NCBI GenBank assembly: GCA_900120395.1
Contig: LT635553.1
Coordinates: 1,284,254-1,348,253, forward strand
Direction of reading: 5' to 3'
From: Porphyromonadaceae bacterium FC4
Lineage (GTDB): Bacteria; Bacteroidota; Bacteroidia; Bacteroidales; Porphyromonadaceae
DNA: 64,000 nucleotides
In this document: positions 19,131-28,855 of the stretch, piece by piece
How the letters are laid out: every line of letters begins with the position of its first letter
Numbering within the stretch: the stretch's first letter is position 1
Translations under genes and position numbers: made by a program
Notes under the pieces: model-generated
Told to the model about the DNA's origin: nothing
Database searches by the model: none
Seen by the model: the letters and a program-made list of their open reading frames with translations, nothing else

Positions 19131-22100
19131 ATGAAGCAAACTTTCAAACTATTCCTGTTTTCCCTGTTTGCATGTGTTGTTGCGCAGGGAGCACTGGCGC
19201 AGGTGACGACTTCTTCCCTTAGAGGACACGTTACCGATAGTCAAGAGTCGCTGATGGCAGCCTCCATCACTGCGATTCATGAGCCATCAGGCACTCGCTA
19301 CAATGCGCTGAGCGATGTAAATGGCAACTTTTTCATCAACAACATGCGTATAGGTGGTCCCTATACAGTAAGGGTTTCATTTATTGGCTACAAAGATCAC
19401 CTGTCGACAAATGTACATCTCGTACTGGGCGAGACCTATGTACTCAACGTAAAGATGGTAGAAGACGTTGCCCAGCTGGGTGAAGTAGTCGTGACCGCCA
19501 GCAGCAACAACCCTGTCTTCAACAGCCAGCGTACCGGTGCGATGACCGCTATTAGCTCGCGCGAGATCTCCGCTCTACCTTCCATCACGAGGAGCATTAC
19601 GGACTTCACAAGGCTGACCCCTCAGGCAAATGGAGCCTCCTTTGGAGGTCGTGACGGACGCCTGAACAACATTACCATCGATGGAGGACAGTTCAAAAAC
19701 AACTTCGGGCTCAGTAACAACCTCATGCCCGGTGGCTCTGCACAGCCCATATCGCTAGATGCTATTGAGGCTGTGAGCGTCAACCTCGCACCCTTTGACG
19801 TCCGTCTTTCCAGCTTTACCGGAGCGAGCATCAATGCCGTGACCAAGAGCGGTACCAACACCTTTAGCGGGTCAGCATACACCTACCAGAGAGGTAAGGG
19901 CATGAACGGTACCAAGGTGGGCGACAAGACGCTGGATCATCTGAATGCAAACAGAGAGCAGACCTATGGGTTTTCTCTCGGTGGTCCGATCATCAAGGAT
20001 AAGTTATTCTTCTTCGTTAACGGTGAATTTGAAAAGCTCGGCAAGCCCTACACCGGATTCATGCCCAGTGTGGACGGAGTGGCTAAGAAGGATGAAAACC
20101 TATCCCGCGCCAAGATCTCAGACATGGCGACGATGAAAAAATTCTTGATGGATAAGTATGGATACGATCCGGGGAGTTACGAGAGCTTTCCCAATCTTGA
20201 TGAGCAAAATTATAAGTTTCTTGCCAAGATAGACTGGAACATCAATGACGATCATAAGCTCTCACTGAGATATAATTACCTCAAGAACTCCAGCTGGAAT
20301 ACGACCAGCTCCAACTCTTCCCCTGCTGGTGTCAGGAGGCTCAACCCCGGACGTATCTCTCAAGATGGTATCGCATTCTCAAACTCATGGTACGGCAATA
20401 AGAATGAGATACACGGCTTCGCAGGAGAGCTCAACAGCCGATTTGGGAACAACATGACCAACAAGCTGATGATCACCTACACCGGAGCGAAAGACCCTCA
20501 GCGTACCAGCCCGTCAGCTCTCTTTCCACACGTGGATATCCTCAAGGACAAGGGGCACTACATGACCTTTGGGTACGAGCTCTTTAGCTACAAAAACAAG
20601 GTCATCAACAACACCTTCTCCATCTCTGACGACTTTACCTACTACCTAGGCAACCATACACTGACCGCAGGGCTAAGGTACGACAATATCTATGTCTTCA
20701 ACCGATACATCCGAGAAGGAACCTCCTACTACCGCTACAGCAGCATGGAGGACTTCATGGAAAACAGAAAGCCGGAAGCCTTTGGGGTAACCTATGGATA
20801 CAACGGCGAGGATCCCGAGGGCGTACAGATGAGCTTTGGCCTTGCCGCACTTTATCTACAGGATGAGTGGAACATTTCACAACAGTTCAAGCTGACTCCC
20901 GGTATTCGGTTTGAGCTGCCTATGTACCACAATAAGTTGATGAACAACCCTCAAGTCGATCGACTACCGGAGATGCGCTACGGAATCAAGTTGGACATCA
21001 GCAGCTGGCCCAACCCTCAGCTGATGGTAAACCCCCGTATTGGATTCAACTGGGACGTGATGGGCGACCGCTCAATACAGGTACGTGGAGGTACCGGGCT
21101 TTTCACCGGGCTACTGCCTTTCGTATGGTTTACCAACCAACCGACCAACTCCGGAACGCTACAAAGCCCGGAGATAGGTCTGAGTGGAAATAAGCTTCCC
21201 AACGACTTCCGATTCGAACCCAACTTTAGGGATCAACAAAAGAAGTACCCCGACCTATTCCCCAATGAGCTTAAGACGGATGGGAACTTTGGCGGCTCAA
21301 TCGCTCAGGTAGCTAAGGACTTCAAGATGCCGCAAATATGGAGAAGCAATATCGCAGTTGACTTTGCTCTACCGGGCAAGACTACGCTCACGCTCGAAGC
21401 ACTGTACTCAAAAGATGTACATGCCATTCTCCAGCGAAACGTGAACCTACCGGAAGCATCAGGTACAATGCCCGATGGTCGTCCCAAATATGCATCGAGA
21501 GGTACCGTGAGCGGTGTCAGCAGTGCTGTGGTCCTCATGAATAGCGACAAGGGCTACCAAGGCTCGTTCACGGCTCAGGTACGCAACAATGCCATCAAGG
21601 GTCTGGACCTGATGCTCGCCTATACTTACACCATGGCCAAAGACCAATCCAACAACCCCGGTAGCGCTGCTTACTCTGCGTGGGTCAACAACCATACCTA
21701 TGGAGACATCAATGATCCGGAGCTGAGCTACTCTCAGTTTGCAGTACCTCATCGACTAGTTGGTTCGATCAACTACCGAATCAGCTATCTTGACCACATG
21801 GCCACTAGCATTGGTATCTTTTACAGCGGCTCACATCAAGGGCGATTTAGCTACATCTATCCGAAGGATATAAACGGTGACGGAGTAGGAGGAGACCTCC
21901 TCTACATACCCACCGGAGTGGACGACCGCAAACTCACCTTTAGCGACATGAAGGACAAGAATGGAAACGTCGTAGCTACTGCAACAGATCAATACAAAGC
22001 TTTCATGGACTTTGTGGATGGCAACTCCTACCTCAAGACCAGGAAGGGGAACTTTGCTGAGCGATTTGGAGGTCTTGAACCATGGCTTAACCGTTTTGAC

Positions 22101-22406
22101 CTAAAGATTCAGCAAGACTTCTACCACAACTTTGGGACAGACCGCAACTACACCCTACAGCTGAGCCTGGACTTTATCAACTTTGGCAACCTTCTGAACT
22201 CCAGCTGGGGCACACGCAAGGTATCTGCACTGGACACAAACAAATATGGCAACATCTTCCCTCTATTTATGCAGAAGGATGGTACGGTGGTACTGAACAA
22301 GGTGAAGGATGTTGAGCAGTTTAATGAGAAAGCCAACAAGTGGGACAACGTCCTAGGTATCTCCTCCACCTGGGGGATGCTCTTCGGACTTCGCCTCCTC
22401 TTCTAA
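19131..22406 (+). CDS. TonB-dependent outer-membrane receptor, Oar-like
   Basis: A 1091-residue outer-membrane barrel, probably importing a large ligand with energy from TonB. The ATG at 19131 gives a clean signal peptide (MKQTFKLFLFSLFACVVA, cleavage after ALAQ); the open frame upstream to 19050 is not needed. A carboxypeptidase-regulatory-like beta domain (LRGHVTDSQESLMAAS) is followed by the plug (GEVVVTASSNNPVF, SITDFTRLTPQANGASFGGR) and a barrel ending in an aromatic residue (MLFGLRLLF). The plug sequence around SRSITDF-like and FDVRLSSFTGASINAVTKSG matches Oar proteins rather than SusC. It is monocistronic, and its substrate is unknown. Confidence 0.9.
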   Translation: MKQTFKLFLFSLFACVVAQGALAQVTTSSLRGHVTDSQESLMAASITAIHEPSGTRYNALSDVNGNFFINNMRIGGPYTVRVSFIGYKDHLSTNVHLVLGETYVLNVKMVEDVAQLGEVVVTASSNNPVFNSQRTGAMTAISSREISALPSITRSITDFTRLTPQANGASFGGRDGRLNNITIDGGQFKNNFGLSNNLMPGGSAQPISLDAIEAVSVNLAPFDVRLSSFTGASINAVTKSGTNTFSGSAYTYQRGKGMNGTKVGDKTLDHLNANREQTYGFSLGGPIIKDKLFFFVNGEFEKLGKPYTGFMPSVDGVAKKDENLSRAKISDMATMKKFLMDKYGYDPGSYESFPNLDEQNYKFLAKIDWNINDDHKLSLRYNYLKNSSWNTTSSNSSPAGVRRLNPGRISQDGIAFSNSWYGNKNEIHGFAGELNSRFGNNMTNKLMITYTGAKDPQRTSPSALFPHVDILKDKGHYMTFGYELFSYKNKVINNTFSISDDFTYYLGNHTLTAGLRYDNIYVFNRYIREGTSYYRYSSMEDFMENRKPEAFGVTYGYNGEDPEGVQMSFGLAALYLQDEWNISQQFKLTPGIRFELPMYHNKLMNNPQVDRLPEMRYGIKLDISSWPNPQLMVNPRIGFNWDVMGDRSIQVRGGTGLFTGLLPFVWFTNQPTNSGTLQSPEIGLSGNKLPNDFRFEPNFRDQQKKYPDLFPNELKTDGNFGGSIAQVAKDFKMPQIWRSNIAVDFALPGKTTLTLEALYSKDVHAILQRNVNLPEASGTMPDGRPKYASRGTVSGVSSAVVLMNSDKGYQGSFTAQVRNNAIKGLDLMLAYTYTMAKDQSNNPGSAAYSAWVNNHTYGDINDPELSYSQFAVPHRLVGSINYRISYLDHMATSIGIFYSGSHQGRFSYIYPKDINGDGVGGDLLYIPTGVDDRKLTFSDMKDKNGNVVATATDQYKAFMDFVDGNSYLKTRKGNFAERFGGLEPWLNRFDLKIQQDFYHNFGTDRNYTLQLSLDFINFGNLLNSSWGTRKVSALDTNKYGNIFPLFMQKDGTVVLNKVKDVEQFNEKANKWDNVLGISSTWGMLFGLRLLF

Positions 22407-22431
22407 GCTTGACTCAGTCAAATAAACACTA

Positions 22432-22468
22432 AGAGGGTGTGTTGAAACTCGGTTTCAACACACCCTCT
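22432..22468. terminator. Strong terminator between convergent genes
   Basis: Perfect 16-bp stem, AGAGGGTGTGTTGAAA at 22432-22447 and its complement at 22453-22468, with a CTCGG loop and a following TTT. It lies 25 bases after the receptor stop and 25 before the lpxH stop, so it can serve both strands. Confidence 0.9.
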
Positions 22469-22493
22469 TTTCTTACTTATCAGAATTATGGTA

Positions 22494-23267
22494 TTAGTTT
22501 TCAGTCGGCTCGAAGTAGTCCAATACCAGACGATCGCCATCCCAGACAGCATAGCTATCGTAGTGGATCCAGTCCCCGAGGATGACGACCTGTGTGCTGT
22601 GTGTGATCATCAAGTGCAGCATGAGATGTCGATGACCAAAGATGAAGAAGTCAGGCGCGTCTGCTCCTCGATCTGCTGTGTGCTTTTTTGCAAAGCGTAT
22701 CAGGTACTCTTTGTCCTCACCCCGGTAGGGGACGACATCATGTTCCCTCGTTCCCTTCTCTCTGCTACTAAGCGACCACCTTCTCGCCAACGCCGACGAA
22801 AGGTCGGGGTGTATCCAGGAGTAAAGCTTTTGACAAATGGGTGAATGAAAGATCCGCCTCAAAAACTGGAAGTGCTTATTCTCCAGCTCGTATTCATCAC
22901 CATGAGCCACAAAAAAGCGCTTGCCAAAGAACTCCAGTACCGTTGGTTCCTGATGCAATGTCAAGCCGATCTCTGTAGGCAAGTAGTCAAAGATCCACAC
23001 ATCGTGGTTACCGGTAAAGTAGTGAATCTCTACCCCGCTATCTGCCAGCTCTGCCAATGCTCCTAGGAAACGCACATGTCCACGAGGTGCAACATACTTG
23101 TACTCATACCAGTAGTCGAAAACATCTCCCACCAACACAAGTGCATAAGCATCATCTTGAATGGACTTCAGCCACCGTACCAGCTTGCGTTCTGCGGCTA
23201 AGGGATCGGGATGGTACTGCGCACCGAGGTGCATATCCGAGGCAAAGTATACTTTATCGCGCATCAC
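22494..23267 (-). CDS. lpxH: UDP-2,3-diacylglucosamine diphosphatase
   Basis: Hydrolyses UDP-2,3-diacylglucosamine to lipid X in lipid A synthesis at the inner face of the cytoplasmic membrane. The 257-residue protein has the calcineurin-like metallophosphatase set: YFASDMHLG (D-x-H), VLVGDVFDYW, FTGNHDVWIFDY, VAHGDEYE and a late FGHRHLMLHL. The length is typical. It is the last gene of a minus-strand run that starts with parC and lies 8 bases after the SufT-like gene. Confidence 0.92.
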   Translation of the reverse strand: MMRDKVYFASDMHLGAQYHPDPLAAERKLVRWLKSIQDDAYALVLVGDVFDYWYEYKYVAPRGHVRFLGALAELADSGVEIHYFTGNHDVWIFDYLPTEIGLTLHQEPTVLEFFGKRFFVAHGDEYELENKHFQFLRRIFHSPICQKLYSWIHPDLSSALARRWSLSSREKGTREHDVVPYRGEDKEYLIRFAKKHTADRGADAPDFFIFGHRHLMLHLMITHSTQVVILGDWIHYDSYAVWDGDRLVLDYFEPTEN

Positions 23268-23275
23268 TCGCTTGA

Positions 23276-23611
23276 CTAGAGGAATCCAAGCTCAAGTAGC
23301 GCCTCCTCCGACATCATCTCTTTGGACCATGCCGGGTCGAATGTAAGGTGAACTTCTACACTCTTTACTCCCTTGACACTCTCTACCTTCATCTGTACAT
23401 CCTCCAGAATAAAGTCTGCCATGGGACAGTTTGGAGCAGTGAGTGTCATGGTGATATCAACGTGACCGGTATCATGATTAACATCTACATCGTAGACCAA
23501 TCCGAGGTCATAGATATTCACCGGTATCTCCGGGTCATACACGGTATGCAGAATGGATACGATATCCTCTTCTATCTGTAGGAACTCGTTTTCTTTATGA
23601 TTGTTCTCCAT
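23276..23611 (-). CDS. SufT/MIP18-like (DUF59) iron-sulfur assembly factor
   Basis: A 111-residue small protein predicted to help mature Fe-S proteins. It shows the DUF59 motifs VYDPEIPVNIYDLGLVYDV and LTAPNCPMADFI, with the conserved cysteine. The start is chosen at 23611 (MENNHKENEF); a further ATG at 23635 is open but overlaps the upstream gene more deeply. Even with this start it overlaps the S41 protease gene by 17 bases. No other suf gene is in the window. Confidence 0.85.
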   Translation of the reverse strand: MENNHKENEFLQIEEDIVSILHTVYDPEIPVNIYDLGLVYDVDVNHDTGHVDITMTLTAPNCPMADFILEDVQMKVESVKGVKSVEVHLTFDPAWSKEMMSEEALLELGFL

Positions 23612-24671
23612 CTTGACTCTTCTTTTTGTGCTCATTCACTCGTTTATTCAGCTCCAGTATTCCCCGGTATAAGATCATATCGGGTGCACCGGGATTATCC
23701 GAGTATCCTTCGTTGCTAATTGTCACATCGGGTTCTATTCCCTCCTCGACATACTTCTTAGTATGATCGTAACTCTTCACTGCAGAGTAGCGTATTCGCC
23801 AGCCGTTGGGGAGCTCTTGCGTTGCGGGCATACCTGCTCCTCCACCGCTTTTTATACCTACAGTCGCAACATTCTCAGCCCGATTGATCTTGTACAAAAA
23901 GTCGTTTGTGGCACTGTAGCAGCCCTTGTCTTGTAGGATAATAAGCGGCTTTTCTGTCCATGTGGCACTCTTATTAGGCTCCACATAGAGCGCTTTCAGC
24001 TCTGAGAACTGATCCCGACCGGGTCCCACTTTGTGGCTGGTATACCCGACGAGCGTTTTTTCTTTAAAGAAGTAGGTGAGTAGTTTGTCGGAATTCTGAA
24101 GTGATCCACCCCCATTCGCACGTAGGTCGAGGATAATTCCATCCACGTCTTTGCTCTCAAAGAAAGTGAAGATCAGAGGAATATTACCCAGCGAGCTTGA
24201 AAAGCTGCCATAGGCTATGTAGCCAAATCGAAGCGAGTTTGGCTCAAAAAGGTATGCACCATACGACATTCCTCCGGATATCAATAGCTGTCCCCCCCCT
24301 AGTGCCTTATTCCGGGCATAGATATTGAGTCCCTCGGTAGGGTCTCGTCCTTCCCAAATACCGTATCTAGAGGTATTGAAAGGTGCAATAAGGTTTACAT
24401 GTCCATCCTTGAGCAGATTGAGCATACTCGCCATGAGGTCAAAGAAGGTCAGATCATCCAGATCTGGGTCTTTCACCAACTTGGCATACTTGGCATGGAC
24501 CTCATCCCAGTCTACCCCCTTCTCCTCCAGGAAGCAGTATCGCTCATTGATAATCCGCCAGAGCGCCTCAAAGTTCTCTTCGTAGTCAGTCACTGCAGGC
24601 TGACTGGGGATGCATCCGCCTAAGCTTGAGAGAGCAAGCAACACCACGAATAACTGTATCCACCTCTTCAT
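23595..24671 (-). CDS. S41-family peptidase lipoprotein (tail-specific protease type)
   Basis: A 358-residue lipoprotein (MKRWIQLFVVLLALSSLGGC, lipobox LGGC) with a C-terminal tail-specific protease domain: DGIILDLRANGGGSLQNSDK, then LIILQDKGCYSATNDF with the likely nucleophilic serine, and VATVGIKSGGG. A central PDZ domain is not obvious; the N-terminal helical part (DYEENFEALWRIINERYCFL) is the type common in Bacteroidota. It probably processes or degrades envelope proteins. Its start overlaps the stop of the preceding membrane-protein gene as ATGA. Confidence 0.88.
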   Translation of the reverse strand: MKRWIQLFVVLLALSSLGGCIPSQPAVTDYEENFEALWRIINERYCFLEEKGVDWDEVHAKYAKLVKDPDLDDLTFFDLMASMLNLLKDGHVNLIAPFNTSRYGIWEGRDPTEGLNIYARNKALGGGQLLISGGMSYGAYLFEPNSLRFGYIAYGSFSSSLGNIPLIFTFFESKDVDGIILDLRANGGGSLQNSDKLLTYFFKEKTLVGYTSHKVGPGRDQFSELKALYVEPNKSATWTEKPLIILQDKGCYSATNDFLYKINRAENVATVGIKSGGGAGMPATQELPNGWRIRYSAVKSYDHTKKYVEEGIEPDVTISNEGYSDNPGAPDMILYRGILELNKRVNEHKKKSQDGEQS

Positions 24672-25585
24672 CAGTCTATAGATCTTTTAATGTTAGATGA
24701 TCGAGCACTTTTATTCCCGGATAACGTAAAGAGGTCAAGTGCAACCCCCAAAAGTGCAGTCCACTGTCCCTGCTGAAAGTGCAGACTTCTATTTTTTTCG
24801 TCAGTGAAGCTGTACTCAGCCCCCAAGCTTATCGTAAGGTTTCGAATGGGAAGATCCAAGACAAATCTCTGATCAAGATGCCAATGGTTGTGAAAAGAGG
24901 TAAGGTGCAGCTTGATTGGAGCATTATTTTCGCCGGATACATAGTCGTAATAGCTCTGCCCATAATCCGGCTGAAATCCTATGCCAACCATCGGCATACG
25001 CATACTGTACTGTATCGCTATCGGCATAGCTTCTATAGGTAGCCTGTACCTCACCCTGGCCCACGCATCAAGCCCGAGCCCGGCTTTGACGTTCCCTACA
25101 TTATTGACATTTGAGGTTTTGAGGTTACCTTGAGCCTGAAGGGTAGCCATAGGGGCTACGTCTACTGCCACTCCTTTCCACCTCAGAGCTCTGTAGGCGC
25201 CCGCCAAGGAATACCGTCCCCCGATCAGATATAATACTGAACCATTGGCTTTATTTTTGGGCATACCCGCTTGCAGATTGGACTCCATGTAGATGTGCCA
25301 CGGTCCCTCGTGTATAGGTGGATAGTCCACCATGGATAGGAACTGAAAAAGCAAACCCGTGTGAGCGGATTCACTAAGATAGGAGTCAATAGTTCCTACC
25401 TGTCCTACACCAAGTAGCAGAGTTGTATGGGTCGTGGGTATGGTACCGGTTGCCTCATAGGGAGTGCCACTGATCCAATTGACAATCTTTTTGCCTAAAG
25501 ACTGCCCGGAGGCTAGGCAAGCTGTACTGCCGTAAAGCAGTACAAGAGAAATGAGCTTAGCGGTTATTCGTGTCATCTTTAGCAT
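24671..25585 (-). CDS. Putative outer-membrane beta-barrel protein, DUF3316-like
   Basis: A protein of about 304 residues with a signal peptide (MTRITAKLISLVLLYGS, cleavage near ASG/QS) and long stretches of alternating polar and hydrophobic residues ending in a barrel-like strand. It contains LGVGQVGTIDSYLSES near residue 70, which recalls DUF3316 proteins; I am not certain of that assignment. The exact start is unclear (25612, 25585 or 25576 are all open) and every choice overlaps the end of parC. The function is not known. Its neighbour is an envelope protease. Confidence 0.6.
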   Translation of the reverse strand: MLKMTRITAKLISLVLLYGSTACLASGQSLGKKIVNWISGTPYEATGTIPTTHTTLLLGVGQVGTIDSYLSESAHTGLLFQFLSMVDYPPIHEGPWHIYMESNLQAGMPKNKANGSVLYLIGGRYSLAGAYRALRWKGVAVDVAPMATLQAQGNLKTSNVNNVGNVKAGLGLDAWARVRYRLPIEAMPIAIQYSMRMPMVGIGFQPDYGQSYYDYVSGENNAPIKLHLTSFHNHWHLDQRFVLDLPIRNLTISLGAEYSFTDEKNRSLHFQQGQWTALLGVALDLFTLSGNKSARSSNIKRSID

Positions 25586-28280
25586 CGTCCACCTCCCGCT
25601 CTTCATCGTCAAAGGCGAGCCTTTTCTGACCGGTTACTTCTTCAATTAGCGCAAGATCGTCTTCATTCTCCTGCAGGAGCTCTTGCTCCTCGGCAGACGG
25701 ATCGCTCTCCGAGTCGTCTACTACTTCCGGCTCTTTTTGAAGTGGTTCAAGCTCCTCAACCTCCTCAACCTTGTAATTACTTATACGCTTCCCCTTCGCT
25801 CGGATACTCTTGGTGCCGATGAAGTCATCTGCATCTATCTTGATGGGCTCGCGGTGTTCATCTTCTCCTCCAAACCGGACCTCGAACTGCGGATAACGCT
25901 CATCTGTCAAATATATGAGCTCGTTCTCTTCCGTTAGGGCTAGATTTTCACGATTGATGTTTTCTTCAATCGGAAAGCGCTTGATGTAAGTATATCCTAC
26001 TTCTTTGTCAAAGTATATGGCAGTCCAGATCTTTTCCGGATCATACTTTTCTATTTGATACACATTGCGCTCAAAGTGTGTCGTGTCATTGAAGTTGGTC
26101 GTGTAAACCGTTCCATCCTCTAGGATAACCAAGACCTTATCTTCTCCCTTGAACTCACCCAAGTACTCCCCACGATCCTCGTAGTTGATACGGTAGACGT
26201 CCCAGTCAAACCAGACTTTCCGACCTCCCAGAGTGCTGCCACCTTGCTCTTTGAGCGTGACCTTAAATACGTTTCCTTTCGTCAGGATGTTTCCCTTGGC
26301 ACCCCGTCCCTTGATCAAGATCTCCGCAAAGTCTTTTTCGAAAACGAGCTTCCTCTGTTTCCGTCTCCTTACCTTACCGGGACGTAGTACCACCTTGACC
26401 GTCTCCGCCTCACCGTTGCTATTGGCAGAGAAGTAGAGAATCTTGGATCCGGGAGTACCCTGTGTCAGGTCGTACTCTCTCTCTCGGGTACTGGTTTTTA
26501 CATTAAAGCGCTTGATGTACGAAGTCCCGTTTTTCCCATCACGATAGACCACATTGTATATCGTTCGCACGTCGTTGCGGATCCATCGTGCGACATGGAT
26601 GATATTTTTTCCCACAAAGGTCTTTTCCGCCACTTTCACTATCTGGTAGGTACCGTCCTCGAGGAACACTATGATATCATCAATGGTTGATATATCACAG
26701 ACATACTCATCCTTCTTCAAAGAGGTACCGATGAAGCCCTCCTCGCGATTGACGTAGAGCTTCTCATTCTTCATAACCACCTTCGCAGCCTCTATGACCT
26801 CAAAGCTTTGAATACTGGTCTTCCGAGGAAAGTGTGGGCCATACTGATCCAGCAAGTCCTGGTACCACTGTATAGCCACCGCACGGACATCAGAGAGCTT
26901 GAGCCGCACCTCCTCCATCTCTGACTCCAGTTGCGCAATCTGTAGCTTACTCTTATCCTCATTAAACTTCAGGATACGAGCCATCCTGATATCCAAGAGC
27001 ACCCGTAGGTCCTCGTCGGTCACCGGACGAATCATCGTATTCAGCACATCGCTCAGGCGTCCTCGTATGTGATCCAGCGCCATCTGTATATCCAGTGCAT
27101 CTTCGAACTCCCTATCCTTATAAATCCTTCGGACAATAAAGAGTTGCTCCAGCGAACCGGAGAGGTGCTTTTCCTCGAGTTCGCCTAGCTTTATCTCCAG
27201 CTCCTCACGGATGTACTCCATCGTGCGGTCACAGCCGTCGCGCAGCACATCACTTACGGACAAAAACTGCGGAGTCTGATCCTTGATGACACAGCAGTTG
27301 GGTGAGATACTCACCTCACAGTCCGTAACCGCATACAGCGCATCAATCATCTTATCCGACGACGTACCGGGAGCCAGGTGGATCTCAATGTTTGCTGTTG
27401 CCGCCGTCTTATCCTCTATTTTCTTGAGTTTGATACGTCCGCTATCGTTGGCCTTGAGTATGGACTCAATGAGCGAAGTGGTCGTGCGTGAAAAGGGGAC
27501 TTCCGTAATCGCTATGACTCTTGAGTCTCGTTTTTCGATCTTAGCTCTGACCTTTACCTGTCCTCCTCGCTCACCATCGTTGTATCGCTCGACATCAATC
27601 AAGCCTCCCGTAGGAAAATCCGGATAGAGCGTGAACTCCTCGCCCTGCAAATACTTCACACAAGCCTGTAGCAATTCCGCCACATTGTGTGGCAATATCT
27701 TGCACGAAAGACCTACCGCGATACCCTCCGCACCTTGTGCCAGCAGTAGCGGAAACTTCACCGGTAGCGATACCGGCTCCATATTTGCCCCATCATATGA
27801 GGGCATGTACTCCGTAATCTTTGGGCTAAAGAGCACCTGCTTGGCCAGCGGTAGGAGACGTGCCTCAATGTACCTCGGAGCAGCAGCGCCATCACCGGTC
27901 AGGACATTACCCCAGTTACCCTGAGTGTCGATCAATAGTTCCCTTTGACCAAGCTGCACCAGCGCATCACCGATACTGGCATCACCATGGGGGTGCAGCT
28001 GCATCACCTGCCCGACTATGTTTGCCACCTTGGTCAAGCGATCCCCCAGCTGAGACATCGTGTACAGGATACGTCTCTGCACCGGTTTCAGACCATCTGA
28101 GATATGGGGGACAGCGCGCTCCAGGATGACATACGAGGCATAGGACAAAAACCAAGAGCGGTACATTCCACTTAGGACATATCCTCCCTTTGCATCTCTA
28201 TTGGATGCATGGGCAACCTCCTCGTGGGGTGTTATCTCATTTTGCTCGTCTATATGTCGATCCTTGTCCTCTTCCATCAT
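25557..28280 (-). CDS. parC: DNA topoisomerase IV subunit A
   Basis: Breaks and rejoins DNA to unlink daughter chromosomes. The 907-residue protein shows SDGLKPVQRRILYTM, the winged-helix region HPHGDASIGDALVQLGQ, and the catalytic tyrosine in AAAPRYIEARL. No GyrA-box (QRRGGKG) is present, and the C-terminal beta-propeller part (from about residue 530) is followed by a long acidic tail, favouring ParC over GyrA. At the position of the quinolone-contacting serine it has alanine (GDA rather than GDS), which I believe is normal for this group. parE is not adjacent in the window. It has a good promoter directly upstream. Confidence 0.88.
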   Translation of the reverse strand: MMEEDKDRHIDEQNEITPHEEVAHASNRDAKGGYVLSGMYRSWFLSYASYVILERAVPHISDGLKPVQRRILYTMSQLGDRLTKVANIVGQVMQLHPHGDASIGDALVQLGQRELLIDTQGNWGNVLTGDGAAAPRYIEARLLPLAKQVLFSPKITEYMPSYDGANMEPVSLPVKFPLLLAQGAEGIAVGLSCKILPHNVAELLQACVKYLQGEEFTLYPDFPTGGLIDVERYNDGERGGQVKVRAKIEKRDSRVIAITEVPFSRTTTSLIESILKANDSGRIKLKKIEDKTAATANIEIHLAPGTSSDKMIDALYAVTDCEVSISPNCCVIKDQTPQFLSVSDVLRDGCDRTMEYIREELEIKLGELEEKHLSGSLEQLFIVRRIYKDREFEDALDIQMALDHIRGRLSDVLNTMIRPVTDEDLRVLLDIRMARILKFNEDKSKLQIAQLESEMEEVRLKLSDVRAVAIQWYQDLLDQYGPHFPRKTSIQSFEVIEAAKVVMKNEKLYVNREEGFIGTSLKKDEYVCDISTIDDIIVFLEDGTYQIVKVAEKTFVGKNIIHVARWIRNDVRTIYNVVYRDGKNGTSYIKRFNVKTSTREREYDLTQGTPGSKILYFSANSNGEAETVKVVLRPGKVRRRKQRKLVFEKDFAEILIKGRGAKGNILTKGNVFKVTLKEQGGSTLGGRKVWFDWDVYRINYEDRGEYLGEFKGEDKVLVILEDGTVYTTNFNDTTHFERNVYQIEKYDPEKIWTAIYFDKEVGYTYIKRFPIEENINRENLALTEENELIYLTDERYPQFEVRFGGEDEHREPIKIDADDFIGTKSIRAKGKRISNYKVEEVEELEPLQKEPEVVDDSESDPSAEEQELLQENEDDLALIEEVTGQKRLAFDDEEREVDDAKDDTNNR

Positions 28281-28363
28281 GGATGTTTATGCAGTAAAAA
28301 GATATGCTGTTCCACTCTCCCATTTATCATACCACCCCCTCTATTTATAGCCATAATAGGCTA

Positions 28364-28394
28364 CAAATTTAACGAAAATAAGACACTCTCTCAA
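28364..28394 (-). promoter_or_regulatory. Promoter of parC
   Basis: On the minus strand, TTG at 28394-28392, 20 bases, then TAAATTTG at 28371-28364, the same geometry as the promoters at 4980 and 56373. The leader to the start at 28280 is about 80 bases. A perfect palindrome lies 17 bases upstream of the -33 element. Confidence 0.6.
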
Positions 28395-28410
28395 GGGCAT
28401 AATTTGTCAA

Positions 28411-28442
28411 TGACGTGTACTGAAATATTTCAGTACACGTCA
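28411..28442. repeat. Perfect 32-bp palindrome upstream of parC
   Basis: Each half reads TGACGTGTACTGAAAT, centred at 28426/28427. The half-site AGTACACGTCAC also occurs inside MITE A (about 4902-4914) and, in variant form, in MITEs B and C. It may therefore be a fused MITE remnant rather than an operator. Confidence 0.7.
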
Positions 28443-28545
28443 CTTTGGTAGTGGTTATTCTTTACAAAGGAAACTGCCTTTTACAAGAAATCAAGTTTTT
28501 CTCCCTATACCTATCAACCTCCCGATTTGGAGCAGTACCGAAGCA

Positions 28546-28761
28546 TTATCTTTCGATTATTCTTCTTTTTGCATTTTCAAGGACCTCGAGAAATTCACCC
28601 AAGATAAATGAGACTTTTCCAACAAAGTAAAATTCTATCACCGGTTTTTCTGACTCTTTGCTCACCTCGGCAATCATCTTGTTTTCATACCAAATTTCTG
28701 CCACAAGATTTTCTCTGTCAGGAACACTTGATAGCTCTATATTGAATTTACTCATACTCAT
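28546..28761 (-). CDS. Small conserved-looking protein at the Rhs island edge
   Basis: A 71-residue acidic-basic protein (MSMSKFNIELSSVPDREN... ending LEVLENAKRRIIER) without signal peptide or membrane segment. I do not recognise a named family. The pattern ELSSVPDRENLVAEIWYEN followed by EFLEVLENAKR is one I associate with small proteins near Rhs loci in Bacteroidota, but this is recall rather than proof. It is the last open frame of the island and could be a leftover immunity gene. The surrounding 28281-28545 stretch holds the parC promoter and the palindrome. Confidence 0.5.
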   Translation of the reverse strand: MSMSKFNIELSSVPDRENLVAEIWYENKMIAEVSKESEKPVIEFYFVGKVSFILGEFLEVLENAKRRIIER

Positions 28762-28808
28762 ACTCTTATTCTAAATATCGCTAGTATTTATTTAGACTTA
28801 TATTATAC

Positions 28809-28831
28809 GTGACCCGAAGCGGGTCAGAAAG
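28809..28831 (+). repeat. Remnant of the dispersed-repeat leader at the left Rhs border
   Basis: GTGACCCGAAGCGGGTCAG plus AAAG, containing the hairpin GACCCG-AAG-CGGGTC. The same 23 bases with two differences occur at 38114-38136, directly in front of a full dispersed repeat. The two copies bracket the Rhs island in the same orientation. Confidence 0.65.
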
Positions 28832-28855
28832 ATTCGGCGTATGGGTCAAACGTCT

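Noticed and set aside
28010..28080. Alanine at the quinolone-contact position of ParC as a resistance mutation.
   Set aside because: I recall GDASIGDA as the usual sequence in Bacteroidota ParC, so it is more likely a lineage trait.
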